Below the pieces are notes generated by a model. That model worked only from the letters and a program-made list of their open reading frames with translations, was not told the origin of the DNA and made no database searches. Source: Stenotrophomonas maltophilia (GTDB lineage: Bacteria; Pseudomonadota; Gammaproteobacteria; Xanthomonadales; Xanthomonadaceae). From it: a stretch of 64,000 nucleotides of DNA. The stretch is taken from the NCBI RefSeq assembly GCF_002799245.1, contig NZ_NEQV01000008.1, positions 102,533-166,532 of the forward strand, given 5' to 3'. Within the stretch, counting starts at the first letter, position 1; every line of letters begins with the position of its first letter. Below are positions 41,909-49,236 of this stretch, piece by piece. The position numbers and the translations under genes were made by a program.

Positions 41909-42748
41909 CTACACAGCCGCGGTACGCGAACGCTGCAGCCAGTCGTTGATCGCCGGATCCAGCCGTGGGTCGTCCGGCAACTGCATGCCGAAGCGCTGCT
42001 GCAACACCTCGCGCACGTCGCCAACATCATGCAGCGGGCGCCTGTCCGGTGCCTGGCCGGGGCGATACTCGGTGTAGTTGCCGCTGCCGATGGTGCGCCG
42101 CCAGTCCGGTCCGGTCAGCGACGCGCGCAGCTGGCCGGGGAAACTGGAATCGGGATGGGTGCACACGTACCAGTTGCCCACCACGTTGTCGATCGGCGCT
42201 GGCGCGTGCAGGTCGAAGCGATACATCGCCCGCCAGCCATCGCCGGACTCGGCGGACAGCACGAAATCGCCCTCATCGGGCAGGCGCTGCAGCAGGTAGC
42301 GCTCGTGTGGCGTGGGCTGTGGCTGCGGGTCGCGCAGGCGTAGCGGTACGGTGGGGGTCAGGCTGCCGAACCCGGCATCCACCAGCCAGTCATCGCCGTC
42401 CACCCGCACGCGCAGCAGCAGGTGGGTACGTGCGGTCACTTCGTCGTCCTGGGCGGCCAGCAGCACCCGCGCGCTCAACGGCTGCGCATCGAAGCCCAAT
42501 GCCTGCAGCAGCGCCAGCAGGCCGCCATTGAGTTCGAAGCAGTAACCGCCACGGCGGTCGTCCAGCAGCTTGCGCTGCACGCTGTCCAGGTCGATCGGCA
42601 CCGCATCGCGCAACAGGCAGCTGAGGGTCTCGAACGGCAGCAGTGCGTTGTGACGCTGCTGCAGCAGGGTCAGGCCAGCCAGCGTCAGCGGTGGTGGTGC
42701 ATCCAGCTGCAGGCGCTGCAGGTAGCGGGGGACATCGAGCGTCGTCAT
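41909..42748 (-). CDS. Arylamine N-acetyltransferase
   Basis: Transfers acetyl from acetyl-CoA to arylamines or hydrazines, such as xenobiotics. The 279 residues match the NAT family with the catalytic triad Cys70 (RRGGYCFELN), His109 (ARTHLLLRV) and Asp124 (VDAGFG). The start MTTLDVPRYLQRL at 42748 is natural. The gene stands alone, divergent from the chemoreceptor. Confidence 0.93.
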   Translation of the reverse strand: MTTLDVPRYLQRLQLDAPPPLTLAGLTLLQQRHNALLPFETLSCLLRDAVPIDLDSVQRKLLDDRRGGYCFELNGGLLALLQALGFDAQPLSARVLLAAQDDEVTARTHLLLRVRVDGDDWLVDAGFGSLTPTVPLRLRDPQPQPTPHERYLLQRLPDEGDFVLSAESGDGWRAMYRFDLHAPAPIDNVVGNWYVCTHPDSSFPGQLRASLTGPDWRRTIGSGNYTEYRPGQAPDRRPLHDVGDVREVLQQRFGMQLPDDPRLDPAINDWLQRSRTAAV

Positions 42749-42951
42749 GCGGGCACCAGGCGGGGGAGGGAGGTCCACTGTGCTCCCCCAACCGGGGTTG
42801 AGGTCAAGCACGGCTCTGGTGTCATCCCCCCGTCGCCTGTGCCGGGTACAAAGGCCGCGTCCGCCAGCAAACAGCGGGGCAGAACCAGAAACGCCCTAAA
42901 GTTGCTCCAGATCCAGCCGATACAGGTGCGTCCTTCCGTCTGGAGCCTGTC

Positions 42952-45492
42952 ATGTCGGCCGTTGTCCCCCACCTCCGGTCCCTGCGCACGCGGCTTGCCG
43001 CGCTGCGCTCGGCATCCCCCGGCCTGCTGCTGTGGCTGCAACCGCACCGGCTGAGCGTGGCCAACAAGCTCAAAGCGACCCTGTGGGTCTGTGGCCTGGG
43101 CCTGATCGCGATCGCCGTCGTCTATGCCTGGACCGGCCATGCCAGCACGCAGGCTGCACGCAGCCAGGCCAGCTACCAGCGCGGCAGCGATCTGGCCGCG
43201 AGCCTGGCCACGCGGGTGGCCGAGGCGCGCCGCCTGCAGACCCAGTATGCGCGCAGTTTCGACGATGCCGACCGCGCGCAGTTGCTGGCGGCGCAGAAGG
43301 CGCTGCAGATCGATCTGCAGGCGCTGCGCGCGATGCCGATGGATGCCGGCCGGCGCAAAGCGCTGCAGGCGCTGACCGAAGCCGCCGACGCGTTCTCGCA
43401 GGGGGTGGCCGCGCTGTTCGAGCGCGTCGATGAGATGGGGCGTGGTGACGCCGGCCTCGCCGCGCAGCTGCAGCAGGCTGCCGACACCCTGCAGGCGCAG
43501 GTGGATGCGCTGCAGCGGCCGATGTTGGCGTTGTCCCTGCAGAAGATGCGGAGGCAGGAGGCGCTGCTGCTGCTTGATGGCGATTCCACCCACGCCGACC
43601 GCGCCAGTGAGGAGAAACTGCCATTCGACCTGGCACTGGCGGGGTTGCCCGCCGATGTGCAGGACACCCTGCGCAGCGGAATGGAGGGTTACCAGACCGC
43701 GCTGCTGGGCTACACCGCCGCGCGTGTCGGGCTGGACGTGGAAGCGCAGTCGTTGCTGGATACCGCCGCCGGCGTGGCACCGGCGCTGGCCGCATTCCAG
43801 CAGGCGCAGGTGGCGGCGCTGGCCAGTGCACAGGCGCGCCAGCAGGCCGGGGCGCGCACCATGAGCGTGCTGTTCGCACTTACCCTGATGCTGGTTGCCG
43901 GTGTACTGATCACCAGCCTGGTGCTGGTCCTGCGCGCGGTACGCCAGCCGATCCAGGACACCCTGCGTTTCGCCAGCGACATCGCCGACGATCGCCTGGA
44001 TACCACCCTGCGCGTCTACAACGCCAATGATGAGATCGGCCAGCTGGCCCAGCGCCTGGTCGACATGCAGCAGCGCCTGCGCGCGCGTATCGAGACCGAA
44101 CGTGCGGTGGCGCGCGGCAACACCCGCGTGCGCCAGGCATTGGACAGCGCGCAGACCGGCCTGATGGTGATCGATGCCGAGGGCCAGGTGGCGTATGCCA
44201 ATCCGGCGCTGCTGCAGCAACTCGAACGCCAGGTCGACGACCTGGTGGGCAGCGATGCAGTGCACCTGCATCCGGCGCTGGGCAGCCTGTCCAGCGTGCG
44301 CCAGCGCGAGGAGCGCGAGATCGGTCATGCGGGCGTGCGCTACCAGCTGATCGCCAACGCCATCATCGACGAAGGCCAGTTCCTTGGCGTGGCGGTGGAA
44401 TGGCGCAGCCGTGCGCTGGAAACCCTGCTGGAAACCGAAGTGGCCGCGCTGGTCGATGCCGCCGCGCACGGTGACCTGCACGGGCGTATCGCACTGGAGG
44501 GCAAGCAGGGCTTCGTGCGCACGCTGTCGACCAGCATCAACCGGTTGCTGGCCACGTTTGAAACCAACCTCGGCGACCTGCAGGCGCTGCTGGCGGCACT
44601 GGCCCGCGGTGACCTCAGCGTGCGCATGGAAGGTGAGCTGCAAGGGGTGTTCGCGCGCATGCGCGACGATGCCAATGCCACCGTGGCGCAGCTGGGCCGC
44701 ATTGTCACCCGCATCCAGCAGGCCACGTCGAGCCTCGATACCGGTGTCGGTGAGATCGTTGCCGGCCATCACGATCTGTCACAGCGCACCGAGCAGCAGG
44801 CCGCCAACCTGGAAGAGACCGCGGCGTCGATGCATGAGCTGACCGACACCGTCGGCCGCAATGCGGATGCGGCGGGGCGTGCCGACGCGCTGGTCAAGGG
44901 GGCCGCGGCGGTGGCGCAGCGTGGCGGCGAGGCCGTCGGCCAGGTGGTGGCGACCATGCATGGCATCAGTGAGGCGTCGCGGCGGATTGGTGACATCACC
45001 CAGCTGATCGATGGCATCGCTTTCCAGACCAACATCCTTGCGCTCAATGCGGCCGTGGAGGCGGCTCGCGCGGGCGAGCAGGGCCGCAGCTTTGCCGTGG
45101 TGGCTGCCGAAGTGCGCCTGCTGGCCCAGCGCAGTGCCGAGGCGGCCAGGCAGATCAAGGGCCTGATCGAGGATTCGGTCGCCCGTGTCGGCCAAGGCAA
45201 CCAGCAGGCAGAACAGGCAGGGACCACGATGGGCGAGATCGTCGGAAGCGTGCAGCAGCTTGCCGATCTGCTGGCAGGCATCCGCAGTGCATCGCAGGAC
45301 CAGCATGCCGGCATCGCGCAGGTGAACCAGACCATCGTGCAGATGGAAGCCAGTACCCAGCGCAACGCCAGCCTGGTGGAAGAGGCCGGTGCCTCGACCG
45401 CACAGATGCAGGCGCAGGTGCATGCACTGGCCGAAGCGGTGGGTGCGTTCCGTTTGCAGCCGATGTCACAGGCAGCACGAGCGGCGGCCTGA
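42952..45492 (+). CDS. Methyl-accepting chemotaxis protein with HAMP, PAS-like and tandem HAMP-like regions
   Basis: A 846-residue chemoreceptor. First membrane segment about residues 43-62, a helical periplasmic domain (about 65-305), second membrane segment about 307-328, a HAMP domain, a PAS-like module (about 390-490: DSAQTGLMVIDAEGQVAYAN), then HAMP-like segments with AAAHGDLHGRI and LARGDLSVRM, and the signalling domain with GIAFQTNILALNAAVEAARA. There is no C-terminal NWETF-like pentapeptide for CheR/CheB. A GGAG site precedes the ATG. The ligand is unknown; a redox or small-molecule PAS input is possible. Confidence 0.88.
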   Translation: MSAVVPHLRSLRTRLAALRSASPGLLLWLQPHRLSVANKLKATLWVCGLGLIAIAVVYAWTGHASTQAARSQASYQRGSDLAASLATRVAEARRLQTQYARSFDDADRAQLLAAQKALQIDLQALRAMPMDAGRRKALQALTEAADAFSQGVAALFERVDEMGRGDAGLAAQLQQAADTLQAQVDALQRPMLALSLQKMRRQEALLLLDGDSTHADRASEEKLPFDLALAGLPADVQDTLRSGMEGYQTALLGYTAARVGLDVEAQSLLDTAAGVAPALAAFQQAQVAALASAQARQQAGARTMSVLFALTLMLVAGVLITSLVLVLRAVRQPIQDTLRFASDIADDRLDTTLRVYNANDEIGQLAQRLVDMQQRLRARIETERAVARGNTRVRQALDSAQTGLMVIDAEGQVAYANPALLQQLERQVDDLVGSDAVHLHPALGSLSSVRQREEREIGHAGVRYQLIANAIIDEGQFLGVAVEWRSRALETLLETEVAALVDAAAHGDLHGRIALEGKQGFVRTLSTSINRLLATFETNLGDLQALLAALARGDLSVRMEGELQGVFARMRDDANATVAQLGRIVTRIQQATSSLDTGVGEIVAGHHDLSQRTEQQAANLEETAASMHELTDTVGRNADAAGRADALVKGAAAVAQRGGEAVGQVVATMHGISEASRRIGDITQLIDGIAFQTNILALNAAVEAARAGEQGRSFAVVAAEVRLLAQRSAEAARQIKGLIEDSVARVGQGNQQAEQAGTTMGEIVGSVQQLADLLAGIRSASQDQHAGIAQVNQTIVQMEASTQRNASLVEEAGASTAQMQAQVHALAEAVGAFRLQPMSQAARAAA

Positions 45493-45502
45493 TCCTGCTC
45501 CG

Positions 45503-45560
45503 GTAGTGCCGGCCGCTGGCCGGCACCTCCATGATCATGCCGGCCGCTGGCCGGCACTAC
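45503..45560. repeat. Head-to-head pair of REPs (SMAG)
   Basis: GTAGTGCCGGCCGC at 45503 and its inverted partner ending at 45560, each a GCCGGCC hairpin, separated by about ten bases. The whole is a 58-base palindrome, between convergent genes. Confidence 0.88.
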
Positions 45561-45569
45561 CGGCGTGGC

Positions 45570-48092
45570 TCAATACACGTCGCGACGGTAGCGCCCGTTC
45601 TCCAGCAGCGTTTCCACTGCCTCATCGCCGAGTGTTTCACGCAGCACCTGGTCCACGCCTTCGGCCATGCCCAGCAGCGAACCGCAGACGTGGATCACCG
45701 CCCCGCGCTGCATCCAGTCGCGCAGGGTATCGGCAGCCGCACGCAGGCGATCCTGCACATAGCCACCGTCGCCATCACGCGAGAACGCCTGGTCCACCCG
45801 TGCAAGATGACCCTCGGCCTGCCAGGCCTCGATCTCGTCGGCGAACAGGAAGTCGTGCGCACGTTGGCGTTCACCAAACAGCAGCCAGTGCCCGTGCTCT
45901 CCCGCATGGGCGGCTTCGCGCAGCAGGCTGCGCAGGCCGGCAATGCCGGTGCCGTTGCCGATCAATACCATCGGTGCTGCACCGACACGATGGAAGCGGG
46001 GATTGCGGTGCACACGGGCAACGATGTCGGCACCGATCGGGGCATGCATCGACAGCCAGCCCGAGCCGAGCCCGGCGCGACCGGAGGTGTCATGCACCAG
46101 GCGCACCACCAGCTCCACCACGCCGTCATCCGTGCAGGAGGCGATGGAGTACTCGCGCCCCGGCAGCAACGGCAGCCCGGCCAGCCACAGGCATGCATCC
46201 TGTACCGCCAGGGCAGCATCGGCATCGGGCAGCTCGCGTTCGCTGGCCAGCGCCAACAGCGTGCGCGGCTGGCCGTCGATCAGCAGCGGCTGCAGGGGAT
46301 CCAGCCCATGGGCCTTCAGCACCGCACTGGCGTGCCGCGCGTTGTGGCGGGGCGCGACGTGCAGGATATCGCCCGCCTGCCATTGCGCATTGGCTGGTGC
46401 AGCAAGACGGATGTGCCAGATCGGGCCGCCGATGCTGCCAGGATTGAGGCGCTCGCGACCGAGCAGGCGCCACTCGTGCATCTGCGTGGCGACCGGCAGC
46501 ACGCTGTCATCGGTGGTGATGCCGGTCAGCGCGCCCAGCTGCTGCTGCCACTGGCGCAGCGCCGGTACCGCAGCGGCATCGACATCGATGCGCTCGAACA
46601 GCGCATGCGCGCCGTTGCTGATCAGCCAGCCATCGACCTGGCGGCCAAAGCCGCAGTAATGGGGGTACTGGCGGTCACCCAGGGCGAGCAGGCCGAACTG
46701 CAGGCCCGACAGGTCGGGTGCCTGTGCCAGCATTCGCCGTGCGGCGCCCCGCGCCGTATCCGGGGGTTCGCCATCGCCAAAGGTACTCAGCACGAACAGG
46801 GCTTGCGTGGTACGCGCCAGCTGCGCGGCATCGACCCGGGCCAGTGGCAGCACCTGCACCGCATGTCCGGCGGCCTGCAGCTGTGCGGCGGCACGCCAGG
46901 CCAATTGCTCGCCCAGCCCGCTCTGGCTCGCGTGCACTACCAGCCACGCTGCGTGGCCATCAGCGGCGGACGCAATCGGCAGCGACTGGCGCAGCCCGCG
47001 CGCGGCGCGCTGGCTGCGGCGGCGGTCGAGGTACAGCATCCAGCCGGTGATGAAGAACAGGCTCATGCCCAGGCTGCTGAGCATCACAACCACGCGCCCC
47101 GGCACCCCGAAATAGCTGCCCGAATGCAGAGCGAACACGCTGGTGGCCAGTTGCCCGCCGGCGCCCTGGCGCGCATACGGGCGCGAGTCGAGGATGGCAC
47201 CGGTGCCGGGGTCCAGCTGCAGCAGATCATGCGCGCGGTCATGGTGGCCACTGCGCTGTGACGGATCACCGGCCATCACCCGCACGTTGAGTACCTGGCC
47301 GGGCTTTTCGGGCAGGCGCAGGTCGATGAAGCCGGTGCGCACACCGGGCAGGGCGTACAGCGTGGTCTCGATGCGGCGCAGGTCAAGCGCCGCATCAGCG
47401 GCGACCTTGTGTCTGGCGGCGGGCGCGACGCCCAGCAGAGTATTGGCGGCGCTGCGGTACCAGTCGAACGACCACCACAGGCCGGTCAGTGCACTCATCA
47501 GGTAGATCAGCAGTACCCAGGTGCCGACCACCGAGTGCAGGCTCCACAGGAAGCCACGACCGCTGCGTTTCCACTCCACTGCCAGCCAGCTGCGCCAGTG
47601 CCACCAGCGTCGCGGCCAGCGCAGGTAGAGCCCGGACAGGGTGAAGAACAGCAGGGCGATGGCACAGCTGCCGGTGATCCACTTGCCGCGTTCGCCAGCG
47701 GCAAGATGGCGATGCAGGTCCTCGACGAAGTCGAAGAACGCCTGCCCGCGCAGGGCGCTGAAGCGCTCACCACTGTACGGATCGAAGTACACCCAGTTTT
47801 CCTTGCCACCGGCAAAGCGCGCCACCGACGGCCGCTGTCCGGTGGCATCGACGCGCAGGCGTTGCAGGGGGCGCTCGCTGCCGGCCTGCAGCAGCGGCAC
47901 CAGCTCACTGAGCGCAAGGGGATGCTGCCCGTCGGCATGGTGCTCGGCGATCTCGGCGAAGCCGGGATTGGCGGCGCGCAGCAGCTCGTCCTCGAAGGAC
48001 AACATGGCGCCGCTGAGGCCCATCACGGCCAGTACCGCACCGGCGGTGATGCCCAGCAGCCAGTGCAGTTGGAACAGGACGTTCTTGAACAT
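45570..48092 (-). CDS. PepSY-TM / flavodoxin / FNR fusion reductase (likely ferric-siderophore reductase)
   Basis: A 840-residue fusion. The N-terminal part (about 1-370) has PepSY membrane segments (HWLLGITAGAVLAVMGLSGA) and the His residues that usually bind haem (HRHLAAGERGKWITG, SLHSVVGTWVLL). Then a flavodoxin domain (about 385-530: LSTFGDGEPPDTA) and a ferredoxin-NADP reductase domain (about 540-840: REYSIASC, GNGTGIAGLRS, HVCGS). Electrons would flow NADPH to FAD, FMN, haem and out to the periplasm. A Fur-like site lies about 50 bases upstream, so iron starvation probably induces it. It is a single-gene unit. Confidence 0.85.
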   Translation of the reverse strand: MFKNVLFQLHWLLGITAGAVLAVMGLSGAMLSFEDELLRAANPGFAEIAEHHADGQHPLALSELVPLLQAGSERPLQRLRVDATGQRPSVARFAGGKENWVYFDPYSGERFSALRGQAFFDFVEDLHRHLAAGERGKWITGSCAIALLFFTLSGLYLRWPRRWWHWRSWLAVEWKRSGRGFLWSLHSVVGTWVLLIYLMSALTGLWWSFDWYRSAANTLLGVAPAARHKVAADAALDLRRIETTLYALPGVRTGFIDLRLPEKPGQVLNVRVMAGDPSQRSGHHDRAHDLLQLDPGTGAILDSRPYARQGAGGQLATSVFALHSGSYFGVPGRVVVMLSSLGMSLFFITGWMLYLDRRRSQRAARGLRQSLPIASAADGHAAWLVVHASQSGLGEQLAWRAAAQLQAAGHAVQVLPLARVDAAQLARTTQALFVLSTFGDGEPPDTARGAARRMLAQAPDLSGLQFGLLALGDRQYPHYCGFGRQVDGWLISNGAHALFERIDVDAAAVPALRQWQQQLGALTGITTDDSVLPVATQMHEWRLLGRERLNPGSIGGPIWHIRLAAPANAQWQAGDILHVAPRHNARHASAVLKAHGLDPLQPLLIDGQPRTLLALASERELPDADAALAVQDACLWLAGLPLLPGREYSIASCTDDGVVELVVRLVHDTSGRAGLGSGWLSMHAPIGADIVARVHRNPRFHRVGAAPMVLIGNGTGIAGLRSLLREAAHAGEHGHWLLFGERQRAHDFLFADEIEAWQAEGHLARVDQAFSRDGDGGYVQDRLRAAADTLRDWMQRGAVIHVCGSLLGMAEGVDQVLRETLGDEAVETLLENGRYRRDVY

Positions 48093-48139
48093 CGAAGGAG
48101 GAGGGCCCGGAAGGCTGCCGCTCGCATCCTGCGCAACAG

Positions 48140-48158
48140 CAAATGAGAATTAGTCGCG
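48140..48158. promoter_or_regulatory. Fur-box-like site
   Basis: CAAATGAGAATTAGTCGCG, with one good half (AATGAGAAT) of the Fur consensus. It lies about 50 bases before the start of the leftward reductase gene. Confidence 0.6.
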
Positions 48159-48276
48159 GGAATTCTCCGTGGCGGACGGGCTACGGTCAAGGAGGGTCTT
48201 GTTGCAGGGCTTTGCAGCCCTGCACCCGCTGCAAGCCGGAGCAACGTCAACGTCAAAAGCTGGCTTTCCGTGGATT

Positions 48277-48378
48277 GGCGGGGTGGGTCCGGTTGAGGGG
48301 GACGCTGCAAGTACGTCCCTGTAAGCTCGGTCGCCGCATTCATGCGGCTCACGCCCCCTCGACCGGACCCACCCCGCC
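48277..48378. repeat. 102-bp dispersed-repeat-like element with 25-bp inverted ends
   Basis: The ends (48277-48301 and 48354-48378) are inverted copies with one mismatch; the inner 52 bases include GACGCTGCAAGTACGTCC. It encodes nothing recognisable. I remember similar elements in S. maltophilia genomes; copy number here needs a genome search. Confidence 0.75.
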
Positions 48379-48414
48379 TTCGACAGTTTCCTACGATCTG
48401 TCGGAAATACTCTT

Positions 48415-48455
48415 GGGGTCAGATCCATTTTCCTGCGGAAAACGGATCTGACCCC
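48415..48455. repeat. 19-bp stem hairpin, dispersed-repeat type
   Basis: GGGGTCAGATCCATTTTCC pairs with 48437-48455 around TGC, with one mismatch that can be a G-U pair. It has the form of the GGGGTCAGA palindromes common in Xanthomonadaceae intergenic DNA. Confidence 0.75.
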
Positions 48456-48479
48456 GGAATTTCATTCGATATCTGATAG

Positions 48480-48505
48480 GTGTGTCGACCAAGGTCGACA
48501 TCTAC
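48480..48505 (-). repeat. GTAG-headed REP (SMAG)
   Basis: Reads GTAGATGTCGACC on the minus strand, with TGTCGACC / GGTCGACA arms. Confidence 0.8.
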
Positions 48506-48617
48506 CAACAGCCATCGGAATCTGTCAGAGGTGGGGCGGTGTCGGAGTGCGGGGTGTCAGCCCCGCCAACCCACGGAATGCCCGCTGTTGCTGTTGCTTC
48601 GGCCGTTGCTTCCGAGG

Positions 48618-48641
48618 TTGCCGGCCAGCGGCCGGCACTAC
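48618..48641 (-). repeat. GTAG-headed REP (SMAG)
   Basis: Minus strand GTAGTGCCGGCCGC with GCCGGCC / GGCCGGC arms, 32 bases before the stop of the tlpA-type gene. Confidence 0.8.
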
Positions 48642-48672
48642 CGCGGGTGCAGGGTGCAACCCTGCCGCACCC

Positions 48673-49236
48673 TCACTTCACCCAGCTCTCGATCTCGCCG
48701 TGGGCGAACGGTCCCAGCTTCGTTTTCAGCATGCGCCCCTGTGCATCGAACAGCACGCTGTAGGGCAACAGGCCCTGCGCATTGCCCAGCTGCACGCTCG
48801 CGTCGCGCGGCCCCGGTGTCTCGATCACGATCGGGTAATCCACCGGCACCTGCTGCAAGAAGCGGCGCACGTCTTCCGGGGTATCCAGCGCCAGGCCCAG
48901 CACCTGCACACCGTCCTCGCCCTGCACGTGTGCGAAACGCGCCAATTCGGGCATTTCCTCCACGCAGGGCGCGCACCAGCTGGCCCAGACATTGATCAGC
49001 AACGGGCGGCCGGCGAAGCGCTGGCGCAGGTCCAGGGGCTGGCCTTCAAGATCGGGCAGCGACAATGCGGGCAGGCCGTCGCCGACCTGCAGGGCCGGCG
49101 GCGCAGCCGCGACAGCAGGCGCCGCTGGCACGGCCTCAGGCGCCACCGGCGCCGGAGCCAATCGATGCCCGGCCCACAGGCCCAGGCCGGCGGCCAGCAC
49201 CGCTGTCCACAGCAGCGCTGGCCGTTGCCACTTCAT
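48673..49236 (-). CDS. TlpA/ResA-type thioredoxin-like protein
   Basis: A 187-residue protein anchored by an N-terminal hydrophobic segment (LLWTAVLAAGLGLWAG), an Ala/Pro linker and a periplasmic thioredoxin fold with WCAPC (Cys88, Cys91) in LLINVWASWCAPCVEEMPE. Such proteins reduce disulfides, for example in cytochrome c maturation. It overlaps the dsbD stop by four bases and so probably receives electrons from DsbD. Confidence 0.88.
   Translation of the reverse strand: MKWQRPALLWTAVLAAGLGLWAGHRLAPAPVAPEAVPAAPAVAAAPPALQVGDGLPALSLPDLEGQPLDLRQRFAGRPLLINVWASWCAPCVEEMPELARFAHVQGEDGVQVLGLALDTPEDVRRFLQQVPVDYPIVIETPGPRDASVQLGNAQGLLPYSVLFDAQGRMLKTKLGPFAHGEIESWVK

Larger units (their letters stand above)
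48159..48672. other. Repeat-rich intergenic region without genes
   Basis: Besides the elements listed separately, it holds a perfect 8-bp hairpin GCAGGGCT / AGCCCTGC at 48204-48223. No open frame here has both a ribosome-binding site and protein-like composition. It appears to be a landing place for several repeat families between the Fur-type promoter and the tlpA-type gene. Confidence 0.6.
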
